NCBI GenBank assembly: GCA_002345925.1
Contig: DDWM01000070.1
Location: 1-55,499 of the forward strand
From: Actinobacteria bacterium UBA2286
Lineage (GTDB): Bacteria; Actinomycetota; Coriobacteriia; Anaerosomatales; Anaerosomataceae
Direction of reading: 5' to 3'
DNA length: 55,499 nt
Under the pieces are notes generated by a model. The model ran no database searches and was not told where the DNA came from. It was given only the letters and a program-made list of their open reading frames with translations. Shown in pieces: positions 25,323 through 34,580 of this stretch (the stretch's first letter is position 1; every line of letters starts with the position of its first letter). The translations under genes and the position numbers were made by a program.

Positions 25323-26156
25323 CTAGTCTATGTCTTCCACTGAGTAGTACCCGAGCAGCTCGTTACACATGATTCCGAACTTCTCGAGTACTTGCCGTTG
25401 TGACGCGAGACCCTCGACTATCTCTCGAACCAAGGAATCCTCGGCGTGATGAACGGCGCTGTGACACGTAGGACATAGGCAGTAGACGTTCTCAACGACG
25501 TCAAGCGGGACGGAAAACTCGCTCTGCACGGACATCGGAATCAGGTGGTGAGCCTCCACGTACGGTTGTCCAGAGGCCTTGCTGGTGAACGTGTAGTGAT
25601 CAGCGTCGACGCAGCATGCATAGCCGCTTATCTCCATCGCCTCAATCGCCACCCGACGGTCTCGCTGATAGACGTCTCGTGCAGCGAGAACGGAGGTTCT
25701 TATCAATGCAGGGTCGTGGATCGACTCCTGATAGACAACATCGGCCTCATCCAGTCGCAGGTCCGACATGAGGCTACGCCACTCCGGTTCGCCCAAGGAT
25801 CCAATCCACAGCTCATCGTCCAGAAGGTACATGAACCAGATCGAGCCGCCGTCGGGTTTGAAGCCACGACCTTCGGCCAGGTAGAGACGCAGCTCCTGGC
25901 TTCCTGGCTTCGGAAAGACGAGATTGAGTGTGACGTACTCGCCGTCTGGGTAGAGCCGGAACTGCTTGGCGGAAGCGGCACGGTCGGACGTGACGTTGCC
26001 GATGTGGATGGAGTTGCGTCCGAAGTGACCGACAGCGAGTTCTGCCTCGTAGTCCGTTAGGGTGACCTGTGAATCGTAGTTCTCACGGTCCGTAACCTGC
26101 GAGTACGAGCCGTCTCTCGTACCGAAAACCTTGACCTGGGCGGCGCCAAACCTCAT
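25323..26156 (-). CDS. HNH endonuclease, candidate restriction enzyme
   Basis: A 277-residue protein with a C-terminal HNH nuclease domain. ACCVD starts the fold, the HH pair lies in YVEAHHLIPM, and the closing metal-binding part is ENVYCLCPTCHSAVHH. The N-terminal ~150 residues are beta-rich and may read DNA or a modified base. It faces a Vsr gene and a C5 cytosine methyltransferase next door, so it could be the nuclease of a type II restriction-modification system or, like McrA, cut methylated DNA. The ATG at 26156 is followed by a continuous domain; no better start is seen. Confidence 0.8.
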   Translation of the reverse strand: MRFGAAQVKVFGTRDGSYSQVTDRENYDSQVTLTDYEAELAVGHFGRNSIHIGNVTSDRAASAKQFRLYPDGEYVTLNLVFPKPGSQELRLYLAEGRGFKPDGGSIWFMYLLDDELWIGSLGEPEWRSLMSDLRLDEADVVYQESIHDPALIRTSVLAARDVYQRDRRVAIEAMEISGYACCVDADHYTFTSKASGQPYVEAHHLIPMSVQSEFSVPLDVVENVYCLCPTCHSAVHHAEDSLVREIVEGLASQRQVLEKFGIMCNELLGYYSVEDID

Positions 26157-26305
26157 GTTGTGTGCCCCCTTCCCCGCACTGCGATTTCAGACGCAGCCTA
26201 TCATAGAGGACAGGGTGCCCCCACTCGGGGGCATGCTAATCGCGAGTATGCTGGAGTCCGCCTCGGAGATCGAGCAATTGTTCACCAACCGGAGTGCCGA
26301 TTCGC

Positions 26306-26737
26306 ATGACCGACGTCCACAGTCCAGATCAGCGTCGCCGCAATATGCAGGCCGTACGCAGTAGGGACACGAAGCAGGAGCAACAACTGCGCATGGGCCT
26401 CCGCGGGCGTGGGATTCGAGGGTACCGCAAGAACGCCCCATGTATCACGGGGCGTCCGGATGTTGCTTTCACTCGATGGCGGGTTGCGGTGTTCGTCGAC
26501 GGCTGCTTCTGGCATGGATGCCCAGACTGCTACAAAGCCCCTTCCAGCAACAGCGAGTTCTGGCAATCCAAGTTGTCAGCGAACCGCACCCGGGACAAAG
26601 AAGTTGACAGGCTGCTTCGGGAAGCCGGCTGGACCGTCCTCAGGTTCTGGGAGCACGAGGTGAAGGCCGACATCGACACGTGCGTCGATCTGATTGAGAA
26701 GGCGCTTCGACGGGCAGGACGTCACGACCCAGCGTGA
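26306..26737 (+). CDS. Very short patch repair endonuclease (Vsr)
   Basis: A 143-residue Vsr family endonuclease, which nicks beside T:G mismatches left by deamination of 5-methylcytosine. The opening DQRRRNMQAVRSRDTKQE and the core GRPDVAF...VAVFVDGCFWHGCPDC are diagnostic, and WTVLRFWEHEV closes the fold. GTG 26294 (four codons earlier) is an alternative start. It lies tail to tail with the methyltransferase gene whose lesions it would repair, eight bases apart. Confidence 0.9.
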   Translation: MTDVHSPDQRRRNMQAVRSRDTKQEQQLRMGLRGRGIRGYRKNAPCITGRPDVAFTRWRVAVFVDGCFWHGCPDCYKAPSSNSEFWQSKLSANRTRDKEVDRLLREAGWTVLRFWEHEVKADIDTCVDLIEKALRRAGRHDPA

Positions 26738-26744
26738 GTGAGAT

Positions 26745-27980
26745 CTAGGCGTGATCCTGCTTGTTCAGCGCAGTCGTCTGGTCGAGAACCACCCGAGCGA
26801 CCTCTCGCACCATGGGAACGGGCACTGAGTTACCGAACTGTCGATACGCCCTTGCCTTGGCCGCAGGCAGAACGAAAGCTTCGGGAAAGCCCTGCAATCT
26901 GGCACATTCTCTGGGCGTGAGCATCCTGGGTGTCCTGCCTGGTCTAGGAATCAGGCATTCCTTGCCGTCCTTGCCATATCGGGCAACCAGTGTGTTGGCC
27001 GGCTCATTCAGGTTAGCCTCAAACGCCGTGAACCCGACGCCTCGGTCCAGATTGCGCTGCGTTCGCGTCTGGTGTCCTTGCCACAACGCCTCGGAGATTC
27101 CGTAGGCCTCATCTGCGTCGGGCTCCAGTATGCTCTTGAGTGGCTTGGGGTCACCCGTGAACTCGGGGAAGTGGAAGTCATCCACTCGGTCTCTGAAGCA
27201 GACCATGATACAACGCTGTCTCTTCTGCGGGACAAGCGTGCGAGCATCCAGCACAGCAGAGTAGAAGGAGTAGCCGAGGTCGCGTTCGATGGTGCGCCTG
27301 ATGGTCTCGAAAGTCCTACCTCCGTCGTGACTCGCGAGGTTCTTCACGTTCTCCAACAGCAACACCGCCGGCCGCTTCACCTTGGCGATGCGAACGATGT
27401 CGAAGAACAAGGTCCCTTGTGCTTCGCACGCGAAACCATGGTTGATGCCAAGGGACGATCTGGCCGAGACCCCCGCCCTACTAAACGGTTGACATGGAAA
27501 CCCAGCAGCCAGCAGGTCATGGTCAGGAATCAGGGCCGCCAGTTCTTCGTCGGAGATGTTCTCGCCGGTGAACTGTCGGATATCGCCGAAAGGCACTTCT
27601 CCAAAGTTCGCGAAGTACGTTTCCTGGGCGGCCTTGTCCCACTCGCTTGAGAAGACGCACTGGCCACCCAGTCCCTGTAGGGCGATGCGAAAGCCCCCAA
27701 TCCCCGCAAATAGGTCGACGAATGCGAAGCGAGGGCTAGCTGGCGGAGGAAAGGGTACGTCGTACCCTTCAGCGCTCTCATCTGAGGCAACCTTCGCACG
27801 AAACTCAAGGAGCCGAGTTCCGCACTCGGCTCCGGCCGGATCCAGGAGAATGGATTGTCCGTCCGGAGACTGAATCAGGTGGGTGATTGATGCTCGTATT
27901 TCCGGATGAGCCGCCATATCCGGCCTCGTCTTGGCCAGACACGCCACTGCATCATCAACCGTCTGTACTAGTTCATGCAC
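26745..27980 (-). CDS. DNA (cytosine-5-)-methyltransferase
   Basis: A 411-residue C5 cytosine methyltransferase. The ordered motifs are visible: I FVDLFAGIGG (about 87-96), IV AAGFPCQPFS with catalytic Cys163, VI LLLENVKNL (about 207-215), VIII QKRQRCIMV (about 253) and X YRQFGNSVPVPM near the end. The N-terminal ~80 residues are an extra helical part. Neighbouring Vsr and HNH genes support a methylation-plus-repair or restriction-modification unit. Target sequence cannot be told from the protein. Confidence 0.93.
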   Translation of the reverse strand: MHELVQTVDDAVACLAKTRPDMAAHPEIRASITHLIQSPDGQSILLDPAGAECGTRLLEFRAKVASDESAEGYDVPFPPPASPRFAFVDLFAGIGGFRIALQGLGGQCVFSSEWDKAAQETYFANFGEVPFGDIRQFTGENISDEELAALIPDHDLLAAGFPCQPFSRAGVSARSSLGINHGFACEAQGTLFFDIVRIAKVKRPAVLLLENVKNLASHDGGRTFETIRRTIERDLGYSFYSAVLDARTLVPQKRQRCIMVCFRDRVDDFHFPEFTGDPKPLKSILEPDADEAYGISEALWQGHQTRTQRNLDRGVGFTAFEANLNEPANTLVARYGKDGKECLIPRPGRTPRMLTPRECARLQGFPEAFVLPAAKARAYRQFGNSVPVPMVREVARVVLDQTTALNKQDHA

Positions 27981-28351
27981 GAGAGCCCGCCTTCGTTTCG
28001 TAATGCCTGTCTTGCTCAGTATTGCCGGCCGCCCTGAATCAATCCTTACTGGATTCTAACCGGATCTGAGTCCCCACAAGGAGCGCCGTCGGGAGACGGA
28101 CTGAAGGTGAGGGTCGCTGACGTCCGTAGCTGGCTTCATTCTACGTCATAGCTCTCACATCGGGACTCTGCTGTGCGTTCACTCGCGACGCACGCACGCC
28201 TCAGAGAGGACCACGCGAAGCGGGACGTGGTCGACGCCAGTTGCAGGAACGGCGATGAAGACCCTGTCGGGTCGTAGACTCGGATTCGGTGCGCGAGCGA
28301 GAAGTAGATCGAGAGCGTTCAGATTCGTGAGACTTGTGCTCCGCGCCCCGC
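27981..28351. other. Intergenic region, nothing identified
   Basis: 370 bp between the methyltransferase start and the radical SAM gene end, both on the reverse strand. It must hold the methyltransferase promoter. I see no gene, strong hairpin or repeat in it. Confidence 0.5.
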
Positions 28352-29179
28352 CTATCGAATCGCGAGTACGTCCGCTTCATGTTCTGCAGACAAGGGTGTC
28401 CCCCGCTTGATGTGCAGGATGATTCCATGCTCGGCTGCCCAATCGGAGACTGTTGTTGCCACGCTGGCGTAGTGGAAGTCGACTCCGCCGTACGAGTTGA
28501 CCAACTTGTTGTAGTTCCAGCGCCCGAATACGGCTTTGTCGACGAAACCCACTGCCTCCAGTAGTGCGGTTGGATCAGCCGATGATGGATCTACGTTTGG
28601 CGTTGGATAGGGCTCCATGCTCACCCATGTGGTTGTGCCGGCTTGCGACAGCCGCCTGAGCGAGTCGAGTCTTGCGGAGATCGGTGCCGAGCCCGGCTCC
28701 CACTGCCTGCGAAACTCCTCGGTGAGTGAGACCACTGAGACACCGTACTGGTTGTCGTCGTGGAGACCCGCGACCTGATCGATGAACTCTTCGGGATAGA
28801 CGCCCTTCGTGAGCACAGTCACCCTTATTCCTGCGTCGTTGAGGCGTCTGATGATCGCGGTGGTGAGCTGGGCCATCTCGGCATTCGGTGCCTGGGCATC
28901 GGCGTCCCACATGAAGGGGTCCGTCGTGAAGGAAAGGTGCACGCTTTCGACGCGTCCTCTGTAGCGACTGAGTTCCGACTCGAGTAGATCGAGGGCGTTC
29001 TCAACGGGCTGAGGAGAGCACCATTGCTCGTATGTCTTGACCCGACCAGTGCGCTTCGCCAGCGACATGGCGTAGCAGGGGTACTTGCATCCGTGCGAGC
29101 AGCCAAGAGCATGGTTGATGGTCCAGCCGCCGTATTCGACCTTGCTTTCGTAGAGTAGTGATTGTCGCGTGATAGTCAC
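28352..29179 (-). CDS. Radical-SAM-like three-Cys-motif protein (phage Gp37/Gp68 type)
   Basis: A 275-residue protein with the unusual cysteine motif GCSHGCKYPCYA (C-x3-C-x3-C, about 27-36) instead of CxxxCxxC. HLSFTTDPFMW, LTKGVYPEEF and WVSMEPYPTPN follow, as in the SPL-related Gp37/Gp68 (DUF5131-like) group. Its ATG overlaps the stop of the upstream tcmP gene, the standard partner of this family. The pair is common on phages and mobile elements; the reaction is unknown. Confidence 0.78.
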   Translation of the reverse strand: MTITRQSLLYESKVEYGGWTINHALGCSHGCKYPCYAMSLAKRTGRVKTYEQWCSPQPVENALDLLESELSRYRGRVESVHLSFTTDPFMWDADAQAPNAEMAQLTTAIIRRLNDAGIRVTVLTKGVYPEEFIDQVAGLHDDNQYGVSVVSLTEEFRRQWEPGSAPISARLDSLRRLSQAGTTTWVSMEPYPTPNVDPSSADPTALLEAVGFVDKAVFGRWNYNKLVNSYGGVDFHYASVATTVSDWAAEHGIILHIKRGTPLSAEHEADVLAIR

Positions 29180-30105
29180 TCGCGTGTCTTCCTTCTGGGA
29201 CCCATGCTCGGCACGAACGTCTTCAGCGTGTCTAGGTCGAAGAGCGACCCCTGCCCTCGGTACATGACCTTTGCCGATCGTGCGAAGACGTCACGGATGA
29301 CCTTGTCCACCACCGTTTCGTTCTTCGAGGCGTAGATCAGGATGTACTGCGTCTGGTCTTTGCTCGGATTCGGCATCGGGAACGGGACTGAGAAGAAGCC
29401 GGCAGGCGTGAATACCTTGTCTGCGTAGGCCGAAGCGTCGAAGTAACCTGTCCCGGAGGTGCGTTCTCCGAGGTACTTGACCAACTTCACTCTATTGCCC
29501 TGCGAGGTTGCGCAGTCTGAGGCGGCTGCCCCTGCGACCCGTGCAACACCTTCGGCCATGTAGTTGTAGAAGAAGTCCGTCCGCCACGGCAGTGCCATGA
29601 TTGCGTCGATGCTCACCTTGTCGACCTGGAGTCCGTCTGGGTCAACAAACACGAAGGCGGGTGCAGCACCGATGGCACGGAGTTCCTCAATGCTGCCAGC
29701 AATCCACTTGTTCGCACTCGTGCACACAGGCTGAAAGTCCACAACATCAGCTAGGGCTGGCATCGACCGCAGCATCTCGCTGGTATTTGCGACCAACTCC
29801 TCGCACTTGCTTGCTTTGGCCTCAATGGAGCGAATGATGACCGATCGGCCCTGGGACTTGAGCTGGGCCGCATGGTCCGAGATCAGGTTCATCAGCACGA
29901 GCGTGGAGCCGTCGATGATGTTGCCATCTGCGCCATACGACTTGCCGGTACCGGCGAAGAGATCGAGAACGACCAACGGTCGGCCCTTGCCGCCCTTCTG
30001 TCCGAGCCAGATGGCCAGCCAGACATCGAAGGCCTGGGCCAGCAGTTCCAGCTTCTTCTGCGTCTGCGGCCGATCTGATTGATGATGTACGCCCTTCGGC
30101 ATCAT
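29176..30105 (-). CDS. tcmP: Three-Cys-motif partner protein TcmP
   Basis: A 309-residue protein of the TcmP family, always found next to the three-Cys-motif radical SAM type protein that follows here. A Rossmann methyltransferase-like start is seen in LVVLDLFAGTGKSYG (about 44-58), then AFVFVDPDGLQVDK (about 150-163) in the catalytic position. GAGGAGG is so close to the first ATG (30105) that the second ATG (30102) may be the true start. Four bases are shared with the next gene, so the two are translated together. Confidence 0.78.
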   Translation of the reverse strand: MMPKGVHHQSDRPQTQKKLELLAQAFDVWLAIWLGQKGGKGRPLVVLDLFAGTGKSYGADGNIIDGSTLVLMNLISDHAAQLKSQGRSVIIRSIEAKASKCEELVANTSEMLRSMPALADVVDFQPVCTSANKWIAGSIEELRAIGAAPAFVFVDPDGLQVDKVSIDAIMALPWRTDFFYNYMAEGVARVAGAAASDCATSQGNRVKLVKYLGERTSGTGYFDASAYADKVFTPAGFFSVPFPMPNPSKDQTQYILIYASKNETVVDKVIRDVFARSAKVMYRGQGSLFDLDTLKTFVPSMGPRRKTRE

Positions 30106-30184
30106 TCCTCCTCGCTTGGCAGTGTAGCGTCACCTGTCCATCGGGTGCCACGAACTGCCAGGCGAAGGGGACCGTCGGGGATTT

Positions 30185-32857
30185 CTAGTCCATCAGTTCG
30201 GCATGCACGAGCAACTTGCCATCCTCGGCGTGATACGCGCACGTGGAGAGCGTAAGCGTCCGCCCGGCAGAATCCGGCCGGAATTCTGGATCCAGGAACG
30301 AACGATCCGCCCATCGCGCAATGCGATCCGAGTACGACCGCATGACTGGGAAAGCGAACGCATCGTCGAAGCCATCGGCGATGCGCGCCGAGTAGACGAG
30401 CCACGTCCCACCGTTGCCGGCGGCGTCGACGTACTGGATGAAGGGATGCGCCGCCCAGAAGTCCGCGTCTCCATAGGAGGCGAGAACGCCGAACATCGAG
30501 CCGTCCCGCATATTGTGGCCGTGGAGCAGCGTCGTCCGCGAGCTGTCGCCGGCGTAGCGCGGCGAGCGGTAGTCGGCGAAGATCGCGCCACGCGCGTCGG
30601 CATCGCCATCCGCCGCGTGTGTGAGGTACTTCACGTTGTCGGTGGTCTGCACCACCGGCTCATGGAGCTCAGTGCCGGGAATCGAGAGGTAGCCGATCAC
30701 GTCCGGGTTAGCGGCCTTCGCCTCGAGCAGCCGAGAGTAGAGCTCGGCATCCGAAAGCAGCCCGTAGGTCTCGCGGTCTTTCGCCGTGAGCCGTGCTCCG
30801 CCGTCATCGCCGGTGCGAACCTTCAGCCAGTCCCCGGAGACGGTCTGCCGGTACCAGTACGTGACCAGCAGCTTGCCGTCCACGAGCTCGGTATAGGGTG
30901 CGTAGTCGGCTGTCACGTACGAGAAGCCCTCGATCGGCATCTTGTCGAGGCCTTCGGCCCAGACACGCGGCATGTACTCGGTGCCGATCTCGGCGTTGTA
31001 ACCCCACGCTTTGGCGATCTCCGTGCCGTCCCAGATGTTCCGATAACGCAGCATCACCCCGCCATGGTTCACCGGCAGAACCTCGTCGGTGAGCTCAAGG
31101 GAGATCACCGCCTCGTCCTCACGAATCTCGAAGAAGTGACGAGCGGGGTTGAGCGCGTGACCGACGGGCGCGGTCGTCTCGACCGCGTAGTAGCACCCGT
31201 ACTCGAGCGGTTCTGATCTTGCGACGCCCTGGGCGTCGGTCGTGAGAGTGACGACCGGGTCCATCGGGTCCTCGGCCGGATCGAACGGCGAAACAAGCGG
31301 TGATGTGTCGCGCCGGCGCCAGATCTCGTAGACCGCGCCCGGCAGAAGCCGCGCGTCTTGCCCGTCAGAGCGCTTCTCGATCCGGACTGTTCCACGGACG
31401 CGGGCGTCCGTGCGCGAGATCTCGAGCGTGACCGGCGTCATCCGGTCGATGGTGAACGCGTGCGGGGTGGGGTCTAGTACGTGTCCGAGCGGGGCGACGG
31501 TCTCGACGAGCTCGTAGTCGCCAAACTGCAGAGGCTCACTTTCGGCCGTGCCGTCGGCATCCGTGGTGAGCGTGGCCACGACGCTGCCTCCCGCCTCTCG
31601 GATCTCGTAGACGGCCCCTGCGAGAGGTTCGCCAGCCTCCCCCGCCTTCAGCACACGGACCGGCCGCAAGGCACGTTCGTTCGTGAGTCCAATCGTACCC
31701 GTGCCGCCATCGGGCACCGCGACTGAGTGCGGCGTGACGTCGAGCAGGTAGCCCTGCGGAGCAGCTTGCTCCCTGACCGTCCAGGTGCCAGGGGCAAGCC
31801 CGGTGAACGTGAGATCCCCCGCGGCGTCCGTCGTGCCCGCAGCGACGACGGTGCTGTTCCAGAGGATCTCGAAGACCGCGCCGTCCAGCGGCGCCGCATC
31901 GACCACGTCAGTCTTCGTGATCCGCAAAGCACCGGAGCCAGACCCAACGGGGACTGAAGCCGAGGCCGAGACCTGAAAGCTGGAGGCCTGGGCAGACACC
32001 ACCCGCTGGTACGACGTGTCACCAGGGGCGAAGTAGAAGATGTTTGCGGGGACACGGCTGTCGTAGGCATAGAGCGTGAGCGCCACGGACTGACCGATCC
32101 AGGCGGGCGTGCATGGCACTGAGACCGTCAACACGTCGCCGTTGCCGCCTGTGTACCCCGAGAGCGACACACCCGGCGGTCCGTCGACGGTGTAGTAGCC
32201 GTTGAGATCGTTGAAGGAGACAGTCGTCTGGCCGACGAGCCGCGTGTAGTCCGCGTTCGGCCGGAGCGTGATGGCCGCGGCGCTCACGCTCCGGGCCGGC
32301 AGCACGCGGTTGCGCGCGCCGGTCACGAGGTCGATCGTCCAGCGGAACATCTGCTCGGATCCCGCGAGGCCCGAAGCTGGCCGCAAACGCGACCACGTCC
32401 CAGCGTCCTGCGTGTATGTGCTCATGTCCATGAACACGTATCCAACGCCGGCCGCCTCGCGCATCCATGCGCGGATGGCGTTCGCGGTGGCGTAGCGCGC
32501 CTGGGTCGCGGTAAGTCCGGCCGGGGTCACGTACGGGTACCCCCGGTGGAGAATGGATTGCAGTCCAACGTACGTGTTGAAGTTGTAGAGCGCGGCCGGG
32601 TCAAACGGGCCGTACGTCGAGTTGTTGAGGGGGAAGTCCTTCGCCTGCTCGAGACAGTAGGCGATCTGGCCGTCGACCGTGTGCGGCGGCGTCTGCAGAT
32701 CGTGCCATGAGCCCGAGTAGTAGGCGTCGTAGTACGAGGTCCCCGCGCCGCCGGTCGACACCGTGGCCGCCGAAGCGGCGCCGGGCAGGCCCACAGCCGA
32801 CCCGCAGAGCAGCACGAGGATGAGAAGTGCGCGTGAGGTGAGCCGGCGCGTGGTCAC
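30185..32857 (-). CDS. Thioester/Cna_B/MucBP surface protein fused to a class B sortase domain
   Basis: An 890-residue exported protein. After a signal peptide (cleavage near ASAA, about 31) comes a thioester-type adhesion domain with Cys68 (IAYCLEQ) and Gln119 (ATQARYATANAIRAWM). Three SpaA/Cna_B-like repeats follow (about 310-385, 395-470, 485-585; each with a GAVxEI strand and a closing Glu, as in VREQ and VET). A MucBP-like segment (about 600-680) leads to a sortase class B domain (about 725-890) with His781 (HGHNM) and Cys873 (LSTCAY). The position of the catalytic Arg is Lys881 (GKLLVHAEL). No LPxTG-type signal or C-terminal membrane helix is present. It lies at the end of the partition-gene operon; adhesion to recipients during transfer is a plausible role. 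Confidence 0.78.
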   Translation of the reverse strand: MTTRRLTSRALLILVLLCGSAVGLPGAASAATVSTGGAGTSYYDAYYSGSWHDLQTPPHTVDGQIAYCLEQAKDFPLNNSTYGPFDPAALYNFNTYVGLQSILHRGYPYVTPAGLTATQARYATANAIRAWMREAAGVGYVFMDMSTYTQDAGTWSRLRPASGLAGSEQMFRWTIDLVTGARNRVLPARSVSAAAITLRPNADYTRLVGQTTVSFNDLNGYYTVDGPPGVSLSGYTGGNGDVLTVSVPCTPAWIGQSVALTLYAYDSRVPANIFYFAPGDTSYQRVVSAQASSFQVSASASVPVGSGSGALRITKTDVVDAAPLDGAVFEILWNSTVVAAGTTDAAGDLTFTGLAPGTWTVREQAAPQGYLLDVTPHSVAVPDGGTGTIGLTNERALRPVRVLKAGEAGEPLAGAVYEIREAGGSVVATLTTDADGTAESEPLQFGDYELVETVAPLGHVLDPTPHAFTIDRMTPVTLEISRTDARVRGTVRIEKRSDGQDARLLPGAVYEIWRRRDTSPLVSPFDPAEDPMDPVVTLTTDAQGVARSEPLEYGCYYAVETTAPVGHALNPARHFFEIREDEAVISLELTDEVLPVNHGGVMLRYRNIWDGTEIAKAWGYNAEIGTEYMPRVWAEGLDKMPIEGFSYVTADYAPYTELVDGKLLVTYWYRQTVSGDWLKVRTGDDGGARLTAKDRETYGLLSDAELYSRLLEAKAANPDVIGYLSIPGTELHEPVVQTTDNVKYLTHAADGDADARGAIFADYRSPRYAGDSSRTTLLHGHNMRDGSMFGVLASYGDADFWAAHPFIQYVDAAGNGGTWLVYSARIADGFDDAFAFPVMRSYSDRIARWADRSFLDPEFRPDSAGRTLTLSTCAYHAEDGKLLVHAELMD

Positions 32858-32860
32858 GGG

Positions 32861-33559
32861 CTACTCGCCGCCCTGCACGACAGCCCAGAGCGTACCGTTG
32901 TAGAGCACGAGTCCCACACCGAGACGTGAACACGAGCCGAGTTGCGGACAGTGACCGTAGAGAGCGCCGGCCACGCCGCCCCCACCCCCACCGAGCGCTG
33001 TCATCCCGTCACCGAAGCTTGCGCAGCTCTCCGGCGCGTAGCTTGAGTGCGATAGCGCCCCGGCGAGCGCCATGCGCTTCGCTTGGGCGATGCACTGGCT
33101 TTGGAGCGTGCTGTCATAGGTCGCCGACGGGTTGATGTAGCTCGCGATTGACGCGCCATACCCGCCGACGACCTCGGGTGCTGCGGGAGCGGGTGGAGGG
33201 GCTGGCGCAGGTGCAGGTGCAGGCGCAGGTGCAGGGGCCGGAGAGGGCTTGCTCGGACTCGGCGCAGTCGTCTTGCCCGCTGAGCTCGCAGACCCGGTCT
33301 CGCCCGCAGGGGCCGACGTCTCGGGCGCCGCGACGACTACGACCGGCTCGGTGGCCTCGGCCACCTCGGCAGGAGCCGCTGTCACCGTGCTCGGCCACTC
33401 GTCCCAGTACACGCTGTAGCCAGCAGACCCGGAGGATGCGGGATCTGCGGCCGTCTGTGCGCGCCCGGCATCGGGCGCACTCCATGAGGCGACCACGCCC
33501 ACACAACCGCACACGAGCGCGGTGAGAACAGCAGAGATCAGTACCGGGTGCTTACGCAT
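32861..33559 (-). CDS. Secreted CAP-like domain protein
   Basis: A 232-residue exported protein starting at ATG 33559 (MRKHP), eight bases inside the upstream gene. An N-terminal hydrophobic helix is followed by a low-complexity Ala/Pro linker (repeats of PA, about 140-160) that would span the cell wall. The C-terminal ~90 residues (SQCIAQAKRMALAGALSHSS, then GVGLVLYNGTLWAVV) resemble a short CAP/SCP domain. It includes four cysteines likely to form disulfides. Placed just upstream of the adhesin-sortase gene, it may act at the mating interface. Confidence 0.62.
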   Translation of the reverse strand: MRKHPVLISAVLTALVCGCVGVVASWSAPDAGRAQTAADPASSGSAGYSVYWDEWPSTVTAAPAEVAEATEPVVVVAAPETSAPAGETGSASSAGKTTAPSPSKPSPAPAPAPAPAPAPAPPPAPAAPEVVGGYGASIASYINPSATYDSTLQSQCIAQAKRMALAGALSHSSYAPESCASFGDGMTALGGGGGGVAGALYGHCPQLGSCSRLGVGLVLYNGTLWAVVQGGE

Positions 33560-34472
33560 CCTCGCCCTCCATTTCAGCGTCACCGGACTCCGAGATGGCG
33601 TCATCCTCGTCGAGCGCCCGACGGCGTCTCCGCCGCCAGTAGACGATCGCTCCGAGGGCCGTCGTCGCGGCAACGCCGCCAGCCACAATCCACGGCACAA
33701 GCGACGTGGGGTCATCTACCACCGTCCCAACCACTTCGGCGGTTGCCGTCTTCACGACTTCCGCCGCTGTCGGAGCGCGGTAGGTGGCGATCCCGTCGTG
33801 GACGAGCACGTCCGGCAAGGCCACGTCCCCGCCGTAGACCGCCTGCTGCACCTCGGCGACCCGCTCCACGGTGTAGTTCGCCTCGCGGACGGTCTTGTCC
33901 CCCTCCTTGTGCGCTGTTCCCGTCCATGAGGCCTCGACCAGCCGGTAGACCGCAGGGTCGTAGTGAAGTGCTTTGAGGAGCGCCTGCGAGACCTCAACGC
34001 CCGAGATCTGTGGCGTTGGCGCGTCGAAGCGAGCCAGCGCCCCCGGCGCGAGTTCGTAGGCCGCCGTGTCGTAGCTCGTGTGAACGAAGACCTCGACCTC
34101 CCGACCGCGTGTCGACGCTCCGGCGCTCACCAACCGCTCGAAGCGGAGCGACGCGTCGACCGTGACCCCCGTCACCCGGTCGTGGTAGAGCGCGGCGAGC
34201 GTCGCCGGGGGCTTCACCTTGCCCACCTGCGCGCCGAAGTCGTACTCAACCTCGTGCCAGACGCTCCGGTCGCGTTCGACACGCTCGGTCCACTCGATCG
34301 TGTCGAGCACATAGACCGTGCCGCTCTCCTCGACCGACGGCGCGAACAGCGCATCGTCGGACTCCGCGACACCGATGACCTCGCGGGTCACCAGCCCACC
34401 CGCACCGAACGCAGGCGCGCAGAAGATCAGCGCCGCGACCATTGTGGCGACTCCTGCGCGAATGAACCGCAA
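33552..34472 (-). CDS. Exported single-pass membrane protein, unknown function
   Basis: About 306 residues. The TTG at 34472 is preferred: GGGGAGGGA sits eight bases before it and the signal peptide (RFIRAGVATMVAALIFCAPA) follows at once; an upstream frame would hide the signal. A large beta-rich extracellular part is followed by a C-terminal transmembrane helix (about 260-280), RRRRRR and an acidic tail. No family is recognised. It overlaps the CAP-like gene and is part of the same operon. Confidence 0.62.
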   Translation of the reverse strand: MRFIRAGVATMVAALIFCAPAFGAGGLVTREVIGVAESDDALFAPSVEESGTVYVLDTIEWTERVERDRSVWHEVEYDFGAQVGKVKPPATLAALYHDRVTGVTVDASLRFERLVSAGASTRGREVEVFVHTSYDTAAYELAPGALARFDAPTPQISGVEVSQALLKALHYDPAVYRLVEASWTGTAHKEGDKTVREANYTVERVAEVQQAVYGGDVALPDVLVHDGIATYRAPTAAEVVKTATAEVVGTVVDDPTSLVPWIVAGGVAATTALGAIVYWRRRRRRALDEDDAISESGDAEMEGEDA

Positions 34473-34580
34473 TGAGATCCCTCCCCGAGCTCGCCCGTCG
34501 TTCGGAACGGAATCGTACGTCAACGCTCTGACCGTCTCTGACTTTGTGCTCAGCGGAGTCTCACGCGGCCGTCCGGCGCC

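Noticed and set aside
30203..31216. Forward open frame of 337 codons opposite the adhesin-sortase
   Set aside because: No motif or ribosome site; the reverse frame has a signal peptide and recognisable domains across the whole span.
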